From: Verrucomicrobiales bacterium
Lineage (GTDB): Bacteria; Verrucomicrobiota; Verrucomicrobiia; Verrucomicrobiales; V1-33
Assembly (NCBI GenBank): GCA_947460575.1
Contig: CANHIJ010000002.1
Location: 1-64,000 of the forward strand
Reading direction: 5' to 3'
Length of the DNA: 64,000 bases
Part shown: one piece after another, positions 8,457 through 19,500 of the stretch
Position numbering within the stretch: the first letter of the stretch is position 1
How the letters are laid out: each line of letters begins with the position of its first letter
Position numbers and translations under genes: made by a program
The notes under the pieces: generated by a model
What the model was told of the DNA's origin: nothing
What the model saw: the letters and a program-made list of their open reading frames with translations, nothing else
The model's database searches: none

Positions 8457-9673
8457 GGCTTGGATTGGCGCACCGCGCCCCCCTCCGCGAGGGCCGCGGG
8501 GGGAGCCACGACCACCTTTTCGCCCGCGGCCAGTCCCGCGGCAATCACCGCTTCGCCCGCGGCGCGGCCGCTCAACTGGATTTCCCGGCGCTGCACCCGG
8601 CCCTCCCGCACCACCCAGGCGTAGAAGTGTCCGTCGACCGTGGCCACCGCGGACTCGGGGACGAGGACGGCGTCCCCGCGGTCAGCCGCGGGTTCGGCGG
8701 CCGGGCGGCGCAGGAAAGCCACTTTGACCCCCATTTCTGGAAGGATGCGGGGATCTAAGGCGTCGAAGCCGAGGCGGACCTTGACGGTGGCCTTTTGGCG
8801 GTCGGCGGTAGGGATGATGGCGATGACCCGGCTGGGAATGCGCCAGCCCGCATAGGCGTCCAGCATGGCCTCGGCTGGCTGATCTGCTTGCACGCGGTTG
8901 AGGTAGCTTTCGCTGACATCGACTTCAATTTCGAGCGATTCCATGTCGACCACGGTGCAGATGCCGGTGCGGGTGAAGCCCCCGGAAGACATCGGGGAGA
9001 TGATTTCCCCGGGCTGCGCGTCCTTGGTGGTGACCACGCCCGCGAAAGGCGCGCGGATCACGGTGTCGTCGACTTGCTGGCGGCCCTCGTCCACGCTGCG
9101 CTCCGCCACGGCGATATCCGCGGCCTGCCGGGCCAAGCGGGCCTCCAGGGCCGCGACCTCGGATTCGGCCCGGGACAGGTCGGACTGGCTGGCGGCGCGG
9201 CTTGCAAGGAGGGCGCGAAAGCGGGTCAACTCCAGCTGCGCAAAGGTCAGGCGGGGACGGGTTTCGTCGAGCGAGAGGCGGGCCGCGGCCAACTGGGCCT
9301 CGGAGAGGCGGAGGCCGGCTTGGGCATTGGAGTCATCCAGCCGGGCGACCACTTGCCCCTCCGCTACCTTGAGCCCTTCTTCTACCAAGACCTCCAAAAC
9401 CTTGCCGGTGACCTTGGCGGAAACGGTCGCGGCGCGCCGCGCCGTCACATAGCCAGAAGCATTTAAAAGCACCGGCGAGGCCCCCTCCGCAGACTGCAAG
9501 CGGACCACCGCCGTCTCCACCGCCACCGCGCCAGGACGCTGCCACCACCAGGCACCCGCCGCCGCCAGGGCCAACCAAAGCAGCACCCAACCCCATGGAA
9601 ACGTCCGCCGCGGCCGAGCCGCATGGCGGTCGATCTTCAACCCATCGAGCGCTTCGCGTCCGGCACTTGTCAT
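8453..9673 (-). CDS. HlyD/MacA-type periplasmic adaptor (membrane fusion protein)
   Basis: A 406-residue adaptor for the tripartite export system with the downstream ATPase and permease. One N-terminal membrane anchor (FPWGWVLLWLALAAAGAWWW, about 20-40) is followed by a beta-barrel/lipoyl half-motif (SAKVTGKVLEVLVEEGLKV), an alpha hairpin rich in Ala, Glu and Arg, the second lipoyl half (RAPFAGVVTTKDAQPGE) and C-terminal barrel domains. The ATG at 9673 was chosen over the open frame extending 85 codons upstream, because it directly precedes the anchor and the upstream residues look random. It diverges from the O-antigen-ligase-like gene across 123 bp. First gene of its operon. Confidence 0.9.
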   Translation of the reverse strand: MTSAGREALDGLKIDRHAARPRRTFPWGWVLLWLALAAAGAWWWQRPGAVAVETAVVRLQSAEGASPVLLNASGYVTARRAATVSAKVTGKVLEVLVEEGLKVAEGQVVARLDDSNAQAGLRLSEAQLAAARLSLDETRPRLTFAQLELTRFRALLASRAASQSDLSRAESEVAALEARLARQAADIAVAERSVDEGRQQVDDTVIRAPFAGVVTTKDAQPGEIISPMSSGGFTRTGICTVVDMESLEIEVDVSESYLNRVQADQPAEAMLDAYAGWRIPSRVIAIIPTADRQKATVKVRLGFDALDPRILPEMGVKVAFLRRPAAEPAADRGDAVLVPESAVATVDGHFYAWVVREGRVQRREIQLSGRAAGEAVIAAGLAAGEKVVVAPPAALAEGGAVRQSKP

Positions 9674-9796
9674 CCCACAGGGGAAGGCCAAGCCCCTCGG
9701 CGCGCAAGCTGATTTATCCCCAGGCGTGCCCCGCCGCGCCGAAGATGCCGCAAAGCGATTGAATTTCGCGGAAGATCCTCTTTGGGTGGAGCCGAC

Positions 9797-11125
9797 ATGC
9801 CCGACTCTCCTGCCCCCCTGCCGCGCCGCCCCTCTTGGTGGGTCGAGGGCTGGCGGATTGCCAAGTGGGATCCTTTTGGCTTCGGAGTCTTGACCTTTCC
9901 GCTGATGCTGTTTGTGACTCCGATGCACTGGATGCCGGAGCTGTGGGTGTTGGGCTGGGCCCTGCTAGCGCTGCTGCGCGGGGGCGAACTCTTTTATTGG
10001 CCCAGCCGCCAAGGCCGGGCCGTCCCGCTGCTGGCGATGGCTTTTTTGGGCTGGATGTGGAGTAGCGTCTTTTACGGGATGCCCTCCGGCTGGGAGGCCC
10101 CCACGTACGCCGCCCTCAATGGGCTCAGCTTGGTGCTTTTCCTGCTCGGGCTGTGGCGGGTGGCCCGTCGGCCCTCTCGGATCGATTGGATGTTGCAGGG
10201 CCTCGTCGGCGCAGGCGTCCTCACCGCCTTGATCAGCGCTCCGGTTTATTATTTGGTGCGGGGCCACACCCTCCCGGCCGACCGCCTCGGCAATGTCATC
10301 CCCTATTGCCTCAATGGCCTCTACGAGGTGAACAGCGGCATGCTTTGGGCCTTTGCCGCAGTGGCTGCCGCCGCGGCCTTCACCCAAGCCCCCGCGGCCC
10401 GCCAGCGCGCTGGACTCGCCGCCGCCCTCGCCATCCTGGTCGGGGCCGTCTTTTTGACCCAAACCCGCGGGGCCCTCCTTGGCTTGGGAGCCGCCATGCT
10501 CATTCTCATGCTTACCCGGCCCGCCGCCCGCTGGATGCCGCTCCTCGCGGTCATCGCCCTGAGCGGCTGGACCTGCCAAAATCTGCCCCGCCTCCTCCCT
10601 ACCACTTTTTCCGCCCCCGCGGCCTCCAACCAAGTGCTGCTCGCCACCCCCGGCGCCCTCATGATGTCCCGCGCCGACAGCGGCCGACGCCAACTCTACG
10701 AAGAACTCTACCGCCGCGTCGAAGGCGCCGCCGAAGTCATCATGGGCCGCGGCTTTTGGGCCCGCAGTTCCGCCGAGCCTCAGGAAATTTCCTGGCAGGC
10801 CCCCCACCCCCACGGCGCCTTCATCAGCACCGCCTATCATGGCGGCCTCATCGCCCTAGGACTGTTAGGCCTCCTGATCTGGGCTGGGGTCCAGCGCAGC
10901 CTCTGGCTCGCCCGCCGCGGCCTCGATGTCCGCTGGCTCGCCTTCCTCGCCGCAGGCGGCGCCTCCCTCTGCCTTGACGGCCACACCCTAGCGCTCTTCC
11001 AAACCGTCCCCCTCTTCGAACCCCTCCTCTTCTGGCTCCCCCTCGTGGTCGGCGCCTCCCTGGCCACCAAAATCCGCGACGACCTTCCCGCCGAGGCCCT
11101 CCCCGAGAACTCCTCCCCCGCCTAA
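9797..11125 (+). CDS. O-antigen ligase / polysaccharide polymerase family membrane protein
   Basis: A 442-residue polytopic membrane protein of the O-antigen ligase (Wzy_C/WaaL-like) kind, expected to join or polymerise lipid-linked glycans on the outer face of the inner membrane. About ten or eleven hydrophobic segments are visible. A long periplasmic loop (about 275-345) is followed by PHPHGAFIS, the usual histidine-containing signature at the end of that loop. The stretch LTQTRGALLGLG is also typical. The ATG at 9797 is preceded at the right distance by GTGGAG, so it is preferred to the in-frame TTG at 9782. The exopolysaccharide genes at 448-2869 could be partners, but they are not in the same operon. 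Confidence 0.8.
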   Translation: MPDSPAPLPRRPSWWVEGWRIAKWDPFGFGVLTFPLMLFVTPMHWMPELWVLGWALLALLRGGELFYWPSRQGRAVPLLAMAFLGWMWSSVFYGMPSGWEAPTYAALNGLSLVLFLLGLWRVARRPSRIDWMLQGLVGAGVLTALISAPVYYLVRGHTLPADRLGNVIPYCLNGLYEVNSGMLWAFAAVAAAAAFTQAPAARQRAGLAAALAILVGAVFLTQTRGALLGLGAAMLILMLTRPAARWMPLLAVIALSGWTCQNLPRLLPTTFSAPAASNQVLLATPGALMMSRADSGRRQLYEELYRRVEGAAEVIMGRGFWARSSAEPQEISWQAPHPHGAFISTAYHGGLIALGLLGLLIWAGVQRSLWLARRGLDVRWLAFLAAGGASLCLDGHTLALFQTVPLFEPLLFWLPLVVGASLATKIRDDLPAEALPENSSPA

Positions 11126-11186
11126 AGCCCCCCGCCCCACCATTGGCCATTTGCCAAGCCACCCTTTTCCCTCCACCCTCGGCATC

Positions 11187-11801
11187 ATGCGCTGGCCAGA
11201 AGAACGTGTCTTAGTCATTCCCCGCTCCCTCTTTGACGCCCTCGGCGCCTTCGAAGGCATCACCTCCGACGTGGAGCGCTATCTCGGCCCTATCCTGGAC
11301 CCCGCTAACAACTCATTCCTGGCCCGCGACCTCGCCGAAGACGACCCCTCCTTCAAGCAGATCATCGCCTACGCCATCTTCCACTGCCAGGGCCGCTTTC
11401 TCCACTACGTCCGCGGCCAAAAAAGCGGCGAACAGCGCCTCGCCTCCAAGGGATCCCTCGGCATCGGCGGCCACATCAATTCCGACGACGCCCTCCAGGC
11501 CTCCCTGGAACGCGATACCTATCTCACCGGAGTCGATCGCGAGATCAACGAGGAGCTGCTTCTCGGGACCGCCTACCGCCAAAAATTGGTCGCTCTCATC
11601 AACGACGAGTCCAGCGATGTCGGCCGCGTCCACCTCGGCGTGGTCCACCTCTTCGACCTCGACTCCGAAGCCGTGCAGGCCAACGAGGCCCCCATCACCG
11701 GCCTAGAATTCCTCGACCACTCAGCCCTCCTCGAGCGCCGCCACCAGTTGGAAACCTGGAGCCAAATCTGCCTCGATCACCTACCTAAGCTCATCAGTTA
11801 G
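11187..11801 (+). CDS. Nudix-like (COG4112-type) predicted phosphoesterase
   Basis: A 204-residue protein resembling the MutT-related group often annotated as predicted phosphoesterase. The central stretch GIGGHINSDD (about 88-97), followed about 20 residues later by DREINEELLL, matches the Nudix pattern of glycine, REx and EE. The spacing between GGH and REINEE is longer than in the standard Nudix box. An upstream stretch YVRGQKSGEQRL is typical of this group. The ATG at 11187 replaces an in-frame TTG at 11151. It lies 61 bp after the O-antigen-ligase-like gene and 57 bp before recJ. The substrate is unknown. Confidence 0.75.
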   Translation: MRWPEERVLVIPRSLFDALGAFEGITSDVERYLGPILDPANNSFLARDLAEDDPSFKQIIAYAIFHCQGRFLHYVRGQKSGEQRLASKGSLGIGGHINSDDALQASLERDTYLTGVDREINEELLLGTAYRQKLVALINDESSDVGRVHLGVVHLFDLDSEAVQANEAPITGLEFLDHSALLERRHQLETWSQICLDHLPKLIS

Positions 11802-11858
11802 GGGAACGCGCCGCCACCACCGGCAGGCCCTCGATTCGCCGACTCCTTTCTTTTTGCT

Positions 11859-13550
11859 ATGGCCACTCCCACCGCTTGGACGCTGCGCCCCCTCGAAACG
11901 GACTGCCTGGCCTCGCTCGCCGACTGCGGCCTCTCTCCCCTGGTGTGCCGCCTCCTCGCCCAGCGCGGGGTGCGCGGCGGCGACGCCGCGGGGCGCTTTC
12001 TCAGCCCGAAACTCAAAGAGTTAGGCGACCCCTTCGCCCTGCCCGATATGGAGGCCGCGGTGCTCCGCCTGCTTGAGGCGGCGGATGCCGGGGAGGCGGT
12101 CGTGCTCTTTGGCGACTACGACGTGGACGGAGTCACTAGCCTGACCTTGCTCCACGCCGTGCTGCGCGCCTACGGGCTGGAAGCCCGCTGTTTTCTGCCC
12201 CTGCGCCTGGAAGAAGGCTACGGCCTCTCCCGGGCCGGCCTGCACCGCTGCCTCGCCGAAGGCCCCGCCTCCCTGCTCGTGGCCGTGGACTGCGGTACCA
12301 CCGCCTACCAAGAAATCGCCTGGCTCAAAACCCAGGGCATCGATGTCATCGTGCTCGACCACCACGAGCCCGACCTCGCGCACCCGCCAGCCGCGGTGGC
12401 GGTGGTCAACCCCAAGCGCGGCCTCGGCTGGCACTACCTCTGCAGCGCCGGAGTCGTTTTTAAAGTGGCCCACGCCATGATGAAGCGGCGCCCCGCCCCG
12501 CACTTCGACCTCAAGGCCCAACTCGACCTCGTGGCCCTAGCCACTGTAGCTGACATCATGCCTCTGGTGGAAGAAAATCGCCTGTTAGTGCGCCAGGGAC
12601 TGCAGCGCCTCAGCAGCACCCCCCGCCTCGGCCTGCGCGCCCTCATCGAAGTCGCCGGCGTCACCGAACCCTTCACCTCCATGGACCTCGGCTTCCGCTT
12701 GGGCCCGCGCCTCAATGCCGCCGGGCGCCTCGACACCGCCAGCGCCGCCCTCGACCTCCTCCGCAGCGAGGACCTGGCCGAAGCCACCGAAATCGCCGCC
12801 GCTCTCGACCAACAAAACCGCGAGCGCCAAAGCCTCGAACAACAAATCCAAAGCGAAGCCGCCGCCCAAGCCCTAGCCTGGATGGACGGCGCGGACCCTC
12901 CCCAGGGCTTAGTGATCGCCTCCCGCGGCTGGCACCCCGGCGTGGTTGGCATCGTGGCCTCGCGCCTGATGCGCCAATTCTACCGCCCCGTCTTTGTCGT
13001 CGCGATCGACTCCGACGGCCAGGGCAAGGGCAGCGGCCGCAGCGTCGCCGGAGTTTCGCTAGTAGCCGCCCTTGACGCCTGCCGCCCCCTCCTCACCAGC
13101 GGCGGCGGCCACGACATGGCGGCCGGTTTGGGCCTGCGCGAGGAACACGTCGAGGCCTTCCGGGCCGCCTTCGCCGACCACGTCCGAGAACAAACCGGCG
13201 GAGCCGCCCTGGAACCCCGCCTCGACATCGACGCCGAAGTCCAGCTCGCCGAGTTGACCCTGGAATTTCTCGACGACTATGACCAGCTCCAGCCCTTCGG
13301 CAGCGGCAATCCCCAGCCCATTTTTATGGTGCGCGCCGTCTACCCCTCCGCCGAACCGCGCCTCTTGCGAGAGCGCCACTGGCGCCTTGAGCTGAGTCAA
13401 GGCGGCACCACCCGCACCGCTATGTGGTTCAACGCCGGCGAGCAAAAACTGCCCCCGCCCCCCTGGGATCTCGCCTTCCACGTCGACCGCAACACCTTCC
13501 GCGGCCACACCTCCGTCCAGCTGCTCGTGCAGGCCCTCCGCCCCAACTGA
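11859..13550 (+). CDS. recJ: Single-stranded-DNA-specific exonuclease RecJ
   Basis: A 5'-3' exonuclease on single-stranded DNA, acting in recombination and mismatch repair. The 563-residue product contains GDYDVDG (85-91), the metal-binding VDCGTT, the DHH signature LDHHEPD (about 165-171) and the DHHA1 stretch SGGGHDMAAGL. A C-terminal OB-fold-like region with FGSGNPQP is also present. This matches the usual RecJ domain order and length. It converges with the giant secreted protein gene, leaving 48 bp between stop codons. I saw no clear terminator there. Confidence 0.95.
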   Translation: MATPTAWTLRPLETDCLASLADCGLSPLVCRLLAQRGVRGGDAAGRFLSPKLKELGDPFALPDMEAAVLRLLEAADAGEAVVLFGDYDVDGVTSLTLLHAVLRAYGLEARCFLPLRLEEGYGLSRAGLHRCLAEGPASLLVAVDCGTTAYQEIAWLKTQGIDVIVLDHHEPDLAHPPAAVAVVNPKRGLGWHYLCSAGVVFKVAHAMMKRRPAPHFDLKAQLDLVALATVADIMPLVEENRLLVRQGLQRLSSTPRLGLRALIEVAGVTEPFTSMDLGFRLGPRLNAAGRLDTASAALDLLRSEDLAEATEIAAALDQQNRERQSLEQQIQSEAAAQALAWMDGADPPQGLVIASRGWHPGVVGIVASRLMRQFYRPVFVVAIDSDGQGKGSGRSVAGVSLVAALDACRPLLTSGGGHDMAAGLGLREEHVEAFRAAFADHVREQTGGAALEPRLDIDAEVQLAELTLEFLDDYDQLQPFGSGNPQPIFMVRAVYPSAEPRLLRERHWRLELSQGGTTRTAMWFNAGEQKLPPPPWDLAFHVDRNTFRGHTSVQLLVQALRPN

Positions 13551-13598
13551 CGCGGCGACCGCACTCAATTTCCGAGCGCAAATTTGTATTTGCCTAAC

Positions 13599-16500
13599 TC
13601 ACTCCTGCCGCACCCGCACCCGCAGCAGCCAAGCTTTCGTTCCTAGCGGAACCTCCAGGCGCTCCGCGACCCACTCCGTGGCGCCGTCCCCCGCCGGGTT
13701 AAGGCCGATGGGCGCGGAGGGCCGCGGGGTCCAGGTCGCCGCAGGATCCAGGGCGCTCTCCACGCTGTAGGCGAGGCCGCGCGCGGCGAAGTCCAAGCGG
13801 CGCCGCCACCTCAATTCCACCGCCGGAGGCTGCGACCCCGGGATCGCGCGCAGCACGGGTTGCCGACCCGCGGCGTCGTCGCCCCGAGCAGGATCTCCCC
13901 CCGCGGCGTATTCCGCAAAATTGCTCAAGCCATCGCCATCAGCATCGGCCTCCGCGCCGCGCGCCCCGCTGGGCACCGCCGGGTAGCTCTCGATCCAACT
14001 GCCAAAGTTAAGCCCGCCGCCGCCGCTCGTGACAAAAGTTCCGCTGCGGCCACCGGGGTCGCTACCCGCGGAGTTGCGCGCGAAAAAGCGGAAAAAATAG
14101 GGCGTTAGGGGGCGCAGCCCGTGAATCGGAACCGCCAGCGGGCCGGGCCCAGGCGCGCGGACCAAAAGGCTTTGCGGCCACGCGGCGAAATCGCTCCCGC
14201 CATCCAGCGGACCCCAGCAAACCGAAACCTGCGGCGCTTCCCCCCCGGTACTCCCTAACAACCCTTCGAGCACGGCCCCACTAGCACTCACCGCACTGGC
14301 CTGGACGACCTCGATTTCCGGCCGCTGCACCGTCCCCGCGGGTTGCCCTTCCAGGAGCGGCACCAAGAGGAAATCCGAACTGTCCGCGGTTTGATTGAGC
14401 CCCTGGAAACTCAAGACGTTGAGCCCCTCCACCAAGCGCGAGCGCTGCCCGCTGAGGTCGATCACCTCAAAGGCGACCGCCGCCACTTCGTCCCGCGATG
14501 CGCTCGCGGTGGAGTTCCACGGCAGATCGCCCGCCAGCGCCGGAGCCCCCCGGCGCGCCACTTCATGGCCATTGAGGTAGGCCACAAAACCGTCGTCGTA
14601 TTTCACGGAAAGGCGCAGCCCCGCGATCTGGCTGAGTTGGTCAGCGAAGAAGGGTGCCCTCACATAAACACTCGATGCTAGGTTGTACATCGCTCCCGCA
14701 ACGTCGCGGCCCGCCGCAAAATGTGCTTGGTAACCAGTGCCGCGGTCGTAGCCCAGTCCGTGGACAAATGGCGTCCAGCTGCGGTCGTCAAAATCCAACT
14801 GCTTCCAGCGGCCCCCCCATTCGTCCGAGGTCGGCGCCAGAAAGCGCATCGGATCCGCGCTGGTCAACAGCGCGATTCCCGGAGCCTCCAGGGTACTAAA
14901 GGAAGCGCTCCCAGACCAGGCCTCGCCCCCTCCGTTGCTGCCGCGCAGGCCATAAAAATACCGCGTCCCCGGCCGCAGGTTGGCGATGGGAAAACTCAGC
15001 GGCCCGACCGCCGAAACCGCCGCCAGCTCGTGCGCGTGCTCCCAGGCCGCGGGATTGCGGCCCCCATCCTGGCGGCCCCAGTACCAGGTCACCCGGGGCG
15101 CCGCCCCGCCTGTTCCTAACAACGAAGCTGCGAGCGCAGCGCTAGTCTGAGTTAGGCTCCCGGCGGCCCCCGCGGCCAGCTGAGGCGGGTTGGGCACCGC
15201 GGCACTCCCCCCCGGCGACCAGATCAACTCCGGCACCAACAACAGATCGGAGCTGGCGGCGGATTCATTGAGGACCTGAATCGCCAGCACGTTAGAACCG
15301 GCCACCAGCGAGTTCGCCAGCGGGGTGATGTCGTCGTCCCGAAAGGCCACCGCCTCGTCCTCATTGCGCGCGCTGGTGGCCGCAGAATTAAACGCCAGAG
15401 TGGTTGGCCCATCGTGTCCCGCCGCTGCGCTGCCGTTGATCCAGGCCTGGTAGCCATCCTCGTACTTCACGCGCAAGCGCAGCGTCCCCAGGGCCGCCGG
15501 ATTGGCCACGGTAAATGGAAGGCGCACGTAAAGTGAGGTCGCCACGTTGAACATCGCCGCCTGCACGTCCGTCGCCAGCAGGGCGTCATAGCCAGTCCCC
15601 GTGTCGTACCCAATCCCCGAGGTGCCCGCCGCCCAGCCGACGTCGCTGAAGCTGCGCGCCAGCCAAGTAGTCCCCAAGCTGGCCGTCGGCACCAACCAGC
15701 GGAGCGCCGCCCCCGCGCTGACCAAACTGGCCTCCAAGGTGACCCTAACAGCGCTCTCAGTAACCGCAGGCGGCACCGCGCCGTCGCTCGCCGCAATCGT
15801 TAGGGTGAACCGCGGAGTGGCCGCGATATCCAGCCCTGCAGGGTTGGCCGCGCGCAGCAAGCCCCCGGCGGCGATGCTGAAAACGCCCCCCGCATTACCC
15901 CCCACAATGGCGAAACTAACCGCTTGGCCCTCGGGGTCGCTAGCGGCCAGAGTGCCCACATCGCCGCTGCCCGCCACCCCCGCGCGGAGCACGAAATGTT
16001 GCCCCCCAAAGGCCGGGGCCTCATTGGTGTCCCCCAGCTTGACTTGGACCTGCGCCCGGCTCGCCAGGAGCGGATTCCCCACCTCGCTCACGCGCACCAC
16101 CAGATCAAAAACCGGCCGCATCTCGAAATCGAGCCCAAAGGACGAAGCCACCCGCAACTGCCCGGTGGCGGTATCAATCGCGAAGGTCTCAAAGGCATTG
16201 CCGCCCACCAACTCAAAGCGCAGCGCCGCCCCCTCGGGATCGCTCGCCGCCACCTGCCCCACCAGGGTCCCCGCCGCCGCATTCTCCCCCACCGCCATGG
16301 CCTGCGCCGCCACCACCGGGGCCTGGTTCGCCACCGCCACCCGAAAAGTCGTCTCCACAAAGGCCCCGCCGGGGTCCGTGGCCCTCACCGTTAGATCGGA
16401 AATCCCCGAGTTCGCCGAAAAGGATAGAAGCAGACCTGGCGGCGCTCCCCCCGCGATCGCCACCGCAGCAAAAATCGCTGGATTGCTATTGCCTGTGACC

Positions 16501-19500
16501 GCGAAGGCCAAGTCGGCGGCGGCGCCATCGAGGTCGCCAAAGGCTGCCCCGAGATCGACCCGGCTCGGGGCCGCCCTCGGCGAAACCGCGAGGTCGGGCA
16601 AGCCCAGGGCATATGGCGCGCCGGGAGCGTTGCCCGCAAACGTGGCCTCAATCTCGCGCCAGGTGCGCACCGCGCCGTCGTCCGCCTCCAAGCGCAAGCG
16701 GTAGCGGCCCAGCGCGCCGACGCTCAGCGCGGTCGCCAGCTCCGCGGGATTGCCAAACGCCGCCGCGCCCGGCCCCTCCGCGGACCAGGTCGTGGTAGTC
16801 ATCCCAGGGAGCGCCGGGCGGGCATCATCCCGAACGGTCGCGGCCAACAGCGCGGTGGGCGCGCTCCGACCGCCCACCGTTAGGGAGCGCACCCCGAAGG
16901 CGATGCGCGGGGCGCGGTTTTCTGAAAGCCGCGCTAAAATCCCCACTTCCTCCGCCGTTAGGGGACGAGAGTAGATGCGGACGTCGTCCACTTGCCCCCG
17001 CCAGTAATCGGAGCCCGTGCTGGTGAGGTGGCGGCCAATCGCCAGGGTATCGAGATTGAGGATGCCTCCAAAAAAGGGCCGCACCCCTTCCCGCACCGCC
17101 GCGCCGTCAAGATACAGCTTGGCCTGGCGGGCCCCATCTACGGTCACCGCCACATGGTGCCAGACGTCGTTGTTGACCGCGCTCGGCGATGCCAAGCTGG
17201 CCACCTCGGTGCCCGCATCCCCGAGCACCTTGTATTTCAAAATGCCGCCCTCCACATAGAGGCGCAGCGAGCGGTCCGGCCGGGTGCGATTACTCGCCGA
17301 AAAAAGCGTCCGCAGGCTCGAACTGTTGGTCTTGAACCAGGCACTGAGCGTGCCCTCGGCTAGTCCCTGCACAGCCGCCACCTGCGCGCTCAGGTTGACC
17401 CAATCGTCGGCGCCATCAAAGTTGCGCGCCGCCCCCAGCACCCCCGCCGTGCTAGCAACCCCGCCGGCGTAGATGCCACTTCGATTCCCCCCCGACGCGT
17501 CTAAGGCGATCGTGCCCGCCGTTTCGTCGAGTTTCCACCACGCCGCGGGAGGCTCGCCCTCCCCGCTGCTCGGAGCCTCCACCGCCACCGCCACGTCGTC
17601 GCTGCTCGCAAAGCCATTGTCGGAAAGCGTGAGCCGCAACACGTACTCCCCCGGCCGACTAAAGCTGGCGCGCGTCCGCTTCGCCGCGGCTTCGGAAAAC
17701 TCAACCGCCCCCCCTTCCGGCCCGCGCAGCAGGCTCCACTGCACGCTCACCTGGCCCGATAGCGGGGGGTCCGCCGCCGTCTGCGGCGCCGTTTCTAACA
17801 CCAACCCGTGCCCCGCCTCAATCAAGACCCGATCCGCGGCTGGCGAACTGATCTCCCCAAAGGGCAGGATGATGTACGCCGAATTCGCCTGGCGCACCCC
17901 AGCGGCGTCCTCCACCACATACTCAATCGCCGCCACCCCCCGCGCCCCCGCGGCCGGCGTAAACGTCATCTGCCCATTGTACACATCTGTACTAACATTA
18001 TCAATAGTGAACGCCCGCGCGCTCAGCGCCAGCGCACCCTTGGCTGGATTGAGTAGCTTTGCGGAGATGAGCCGCGCCGCGCCCGGAAAATAACTGGCAC
18101 CCGCGGCCGCCTGGCCCAGCCCCACAATCGGCCGCACGCTGGCGTGGTTCCGGTACCCCGCGACCTGGTCATTGACCATCGGGGCTAGGCGCAGACTAGC
18201 CTGCCCCGGCATCAAGGAAAAATAGTCTGGCCGGGTCTGCAAATAGTCCGCCACATAGGTCAGGCTCACCGTGACCGGAACCCCATTGCGCAGCATTTGA
18301 AAACTGTCCGCACCCGCGGCATCGGCCTGCACCCGGATGATGACCAGGTGGCGGTCGTTGCGCCCGGTATCCACCCGAGCCTGGCGCGGCTGACTCACGA
18401 TGGTGCTGTCCGCGCTGCTGGTGGGGCGAAAGGAAAATGCCTGCCCGGGAGCCAAGCGCAGCGCCAGCGAGTCCTCGTTCCAAGCCCCCACCTCCACCGC
18501 GATGTCGGCCCGGTGCAGCCAACCCTGGCCTCCATTCCCCTGGTTTCCCCGCAGCGAATAGCTAAACCAAGCCGGGCCTTCATAGCCGGGCGTCGGCTCG
18601 AAGCGCACCCGATCCGGCCCCGTCACCCGGGCGCTCCCCGCCTGGATGGGGTAGACGCGCCCGACTTCCTCAATAGTTAGGACAGTGTTCGCAATTCCGT
18701 TGCGCACCCCGCTGCGGTCGTTGAGCAGCGGCAGCAATTCGATCGCCTGGCCCGGCACCGTGTCCGCGGCGTCATCGACCGCCCAAGGAATTTCCTCCGC
18801 GTGGCGCATCACGTTAGAACCCGTCAGGCGGGTGGCCGCGTGGCTGTAAATTTGCATCGCCGAGGTTTCCCCCGCTGAGACGTCCGCAAAAAAATCGCGG
18901 CTGTCCACCAGCGAGGCATTCATGATGCCGCCGCTGCTGTGGTCGCTCCCCAGGTTGTGCCCTTGTTCGTGCGCCTCCAGGGCCACTCCAAATCCCTTGG
19001 CGCAAACATTGACTGGCGCAGTGGAGCCGAGCGTGCGCACCCACGCCAGCCCGATCACGCCGCCCGAAAAGGCCCCATTGCCAAATTTTGTGCTCAAATC
19101 CCAGCGGAACGTCCCGCGCGGGCGCCGCGCGCTGATCCAGGCGCCGTAGTCTCCTAGCGAATTGGGGACGTCGGGGAAGGCGGCGGCGTCGGGCGTCAGA
19201 ATCAATTCCTGAATCAAATGGCGGATTCCGAGATTGCTTTCTTGAATCGACGCCAAATCCGCGGTCTTGGCCAAGTACTCTGAAGTGATCTGGGTGAGGC
19301 GCTCCGTGGTATTGGCGCCGGTGACAGACTTGTCTAAGGTCACAATCGCGAGGAGATCCTTTAGGCTCAACTCATAGGCCTGCCCGTGGGGCACCGGCTC
19401 GACAAACTTATCCAGGCGCCCGGTTTCTGGATCAAACCCATTGGAGGGCAGCGCTAGCGGATCCAGCGCCGCGGCCGCAGCCTCCTGCCAATCCGCCTCC

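Noticed and set aside
9700-9730. A DnaA-box-like TTATCCCCA and a replication origin
   Set aside because: One near match alone is expected by chance, and no dnaA, dnaN or box cluster is present.
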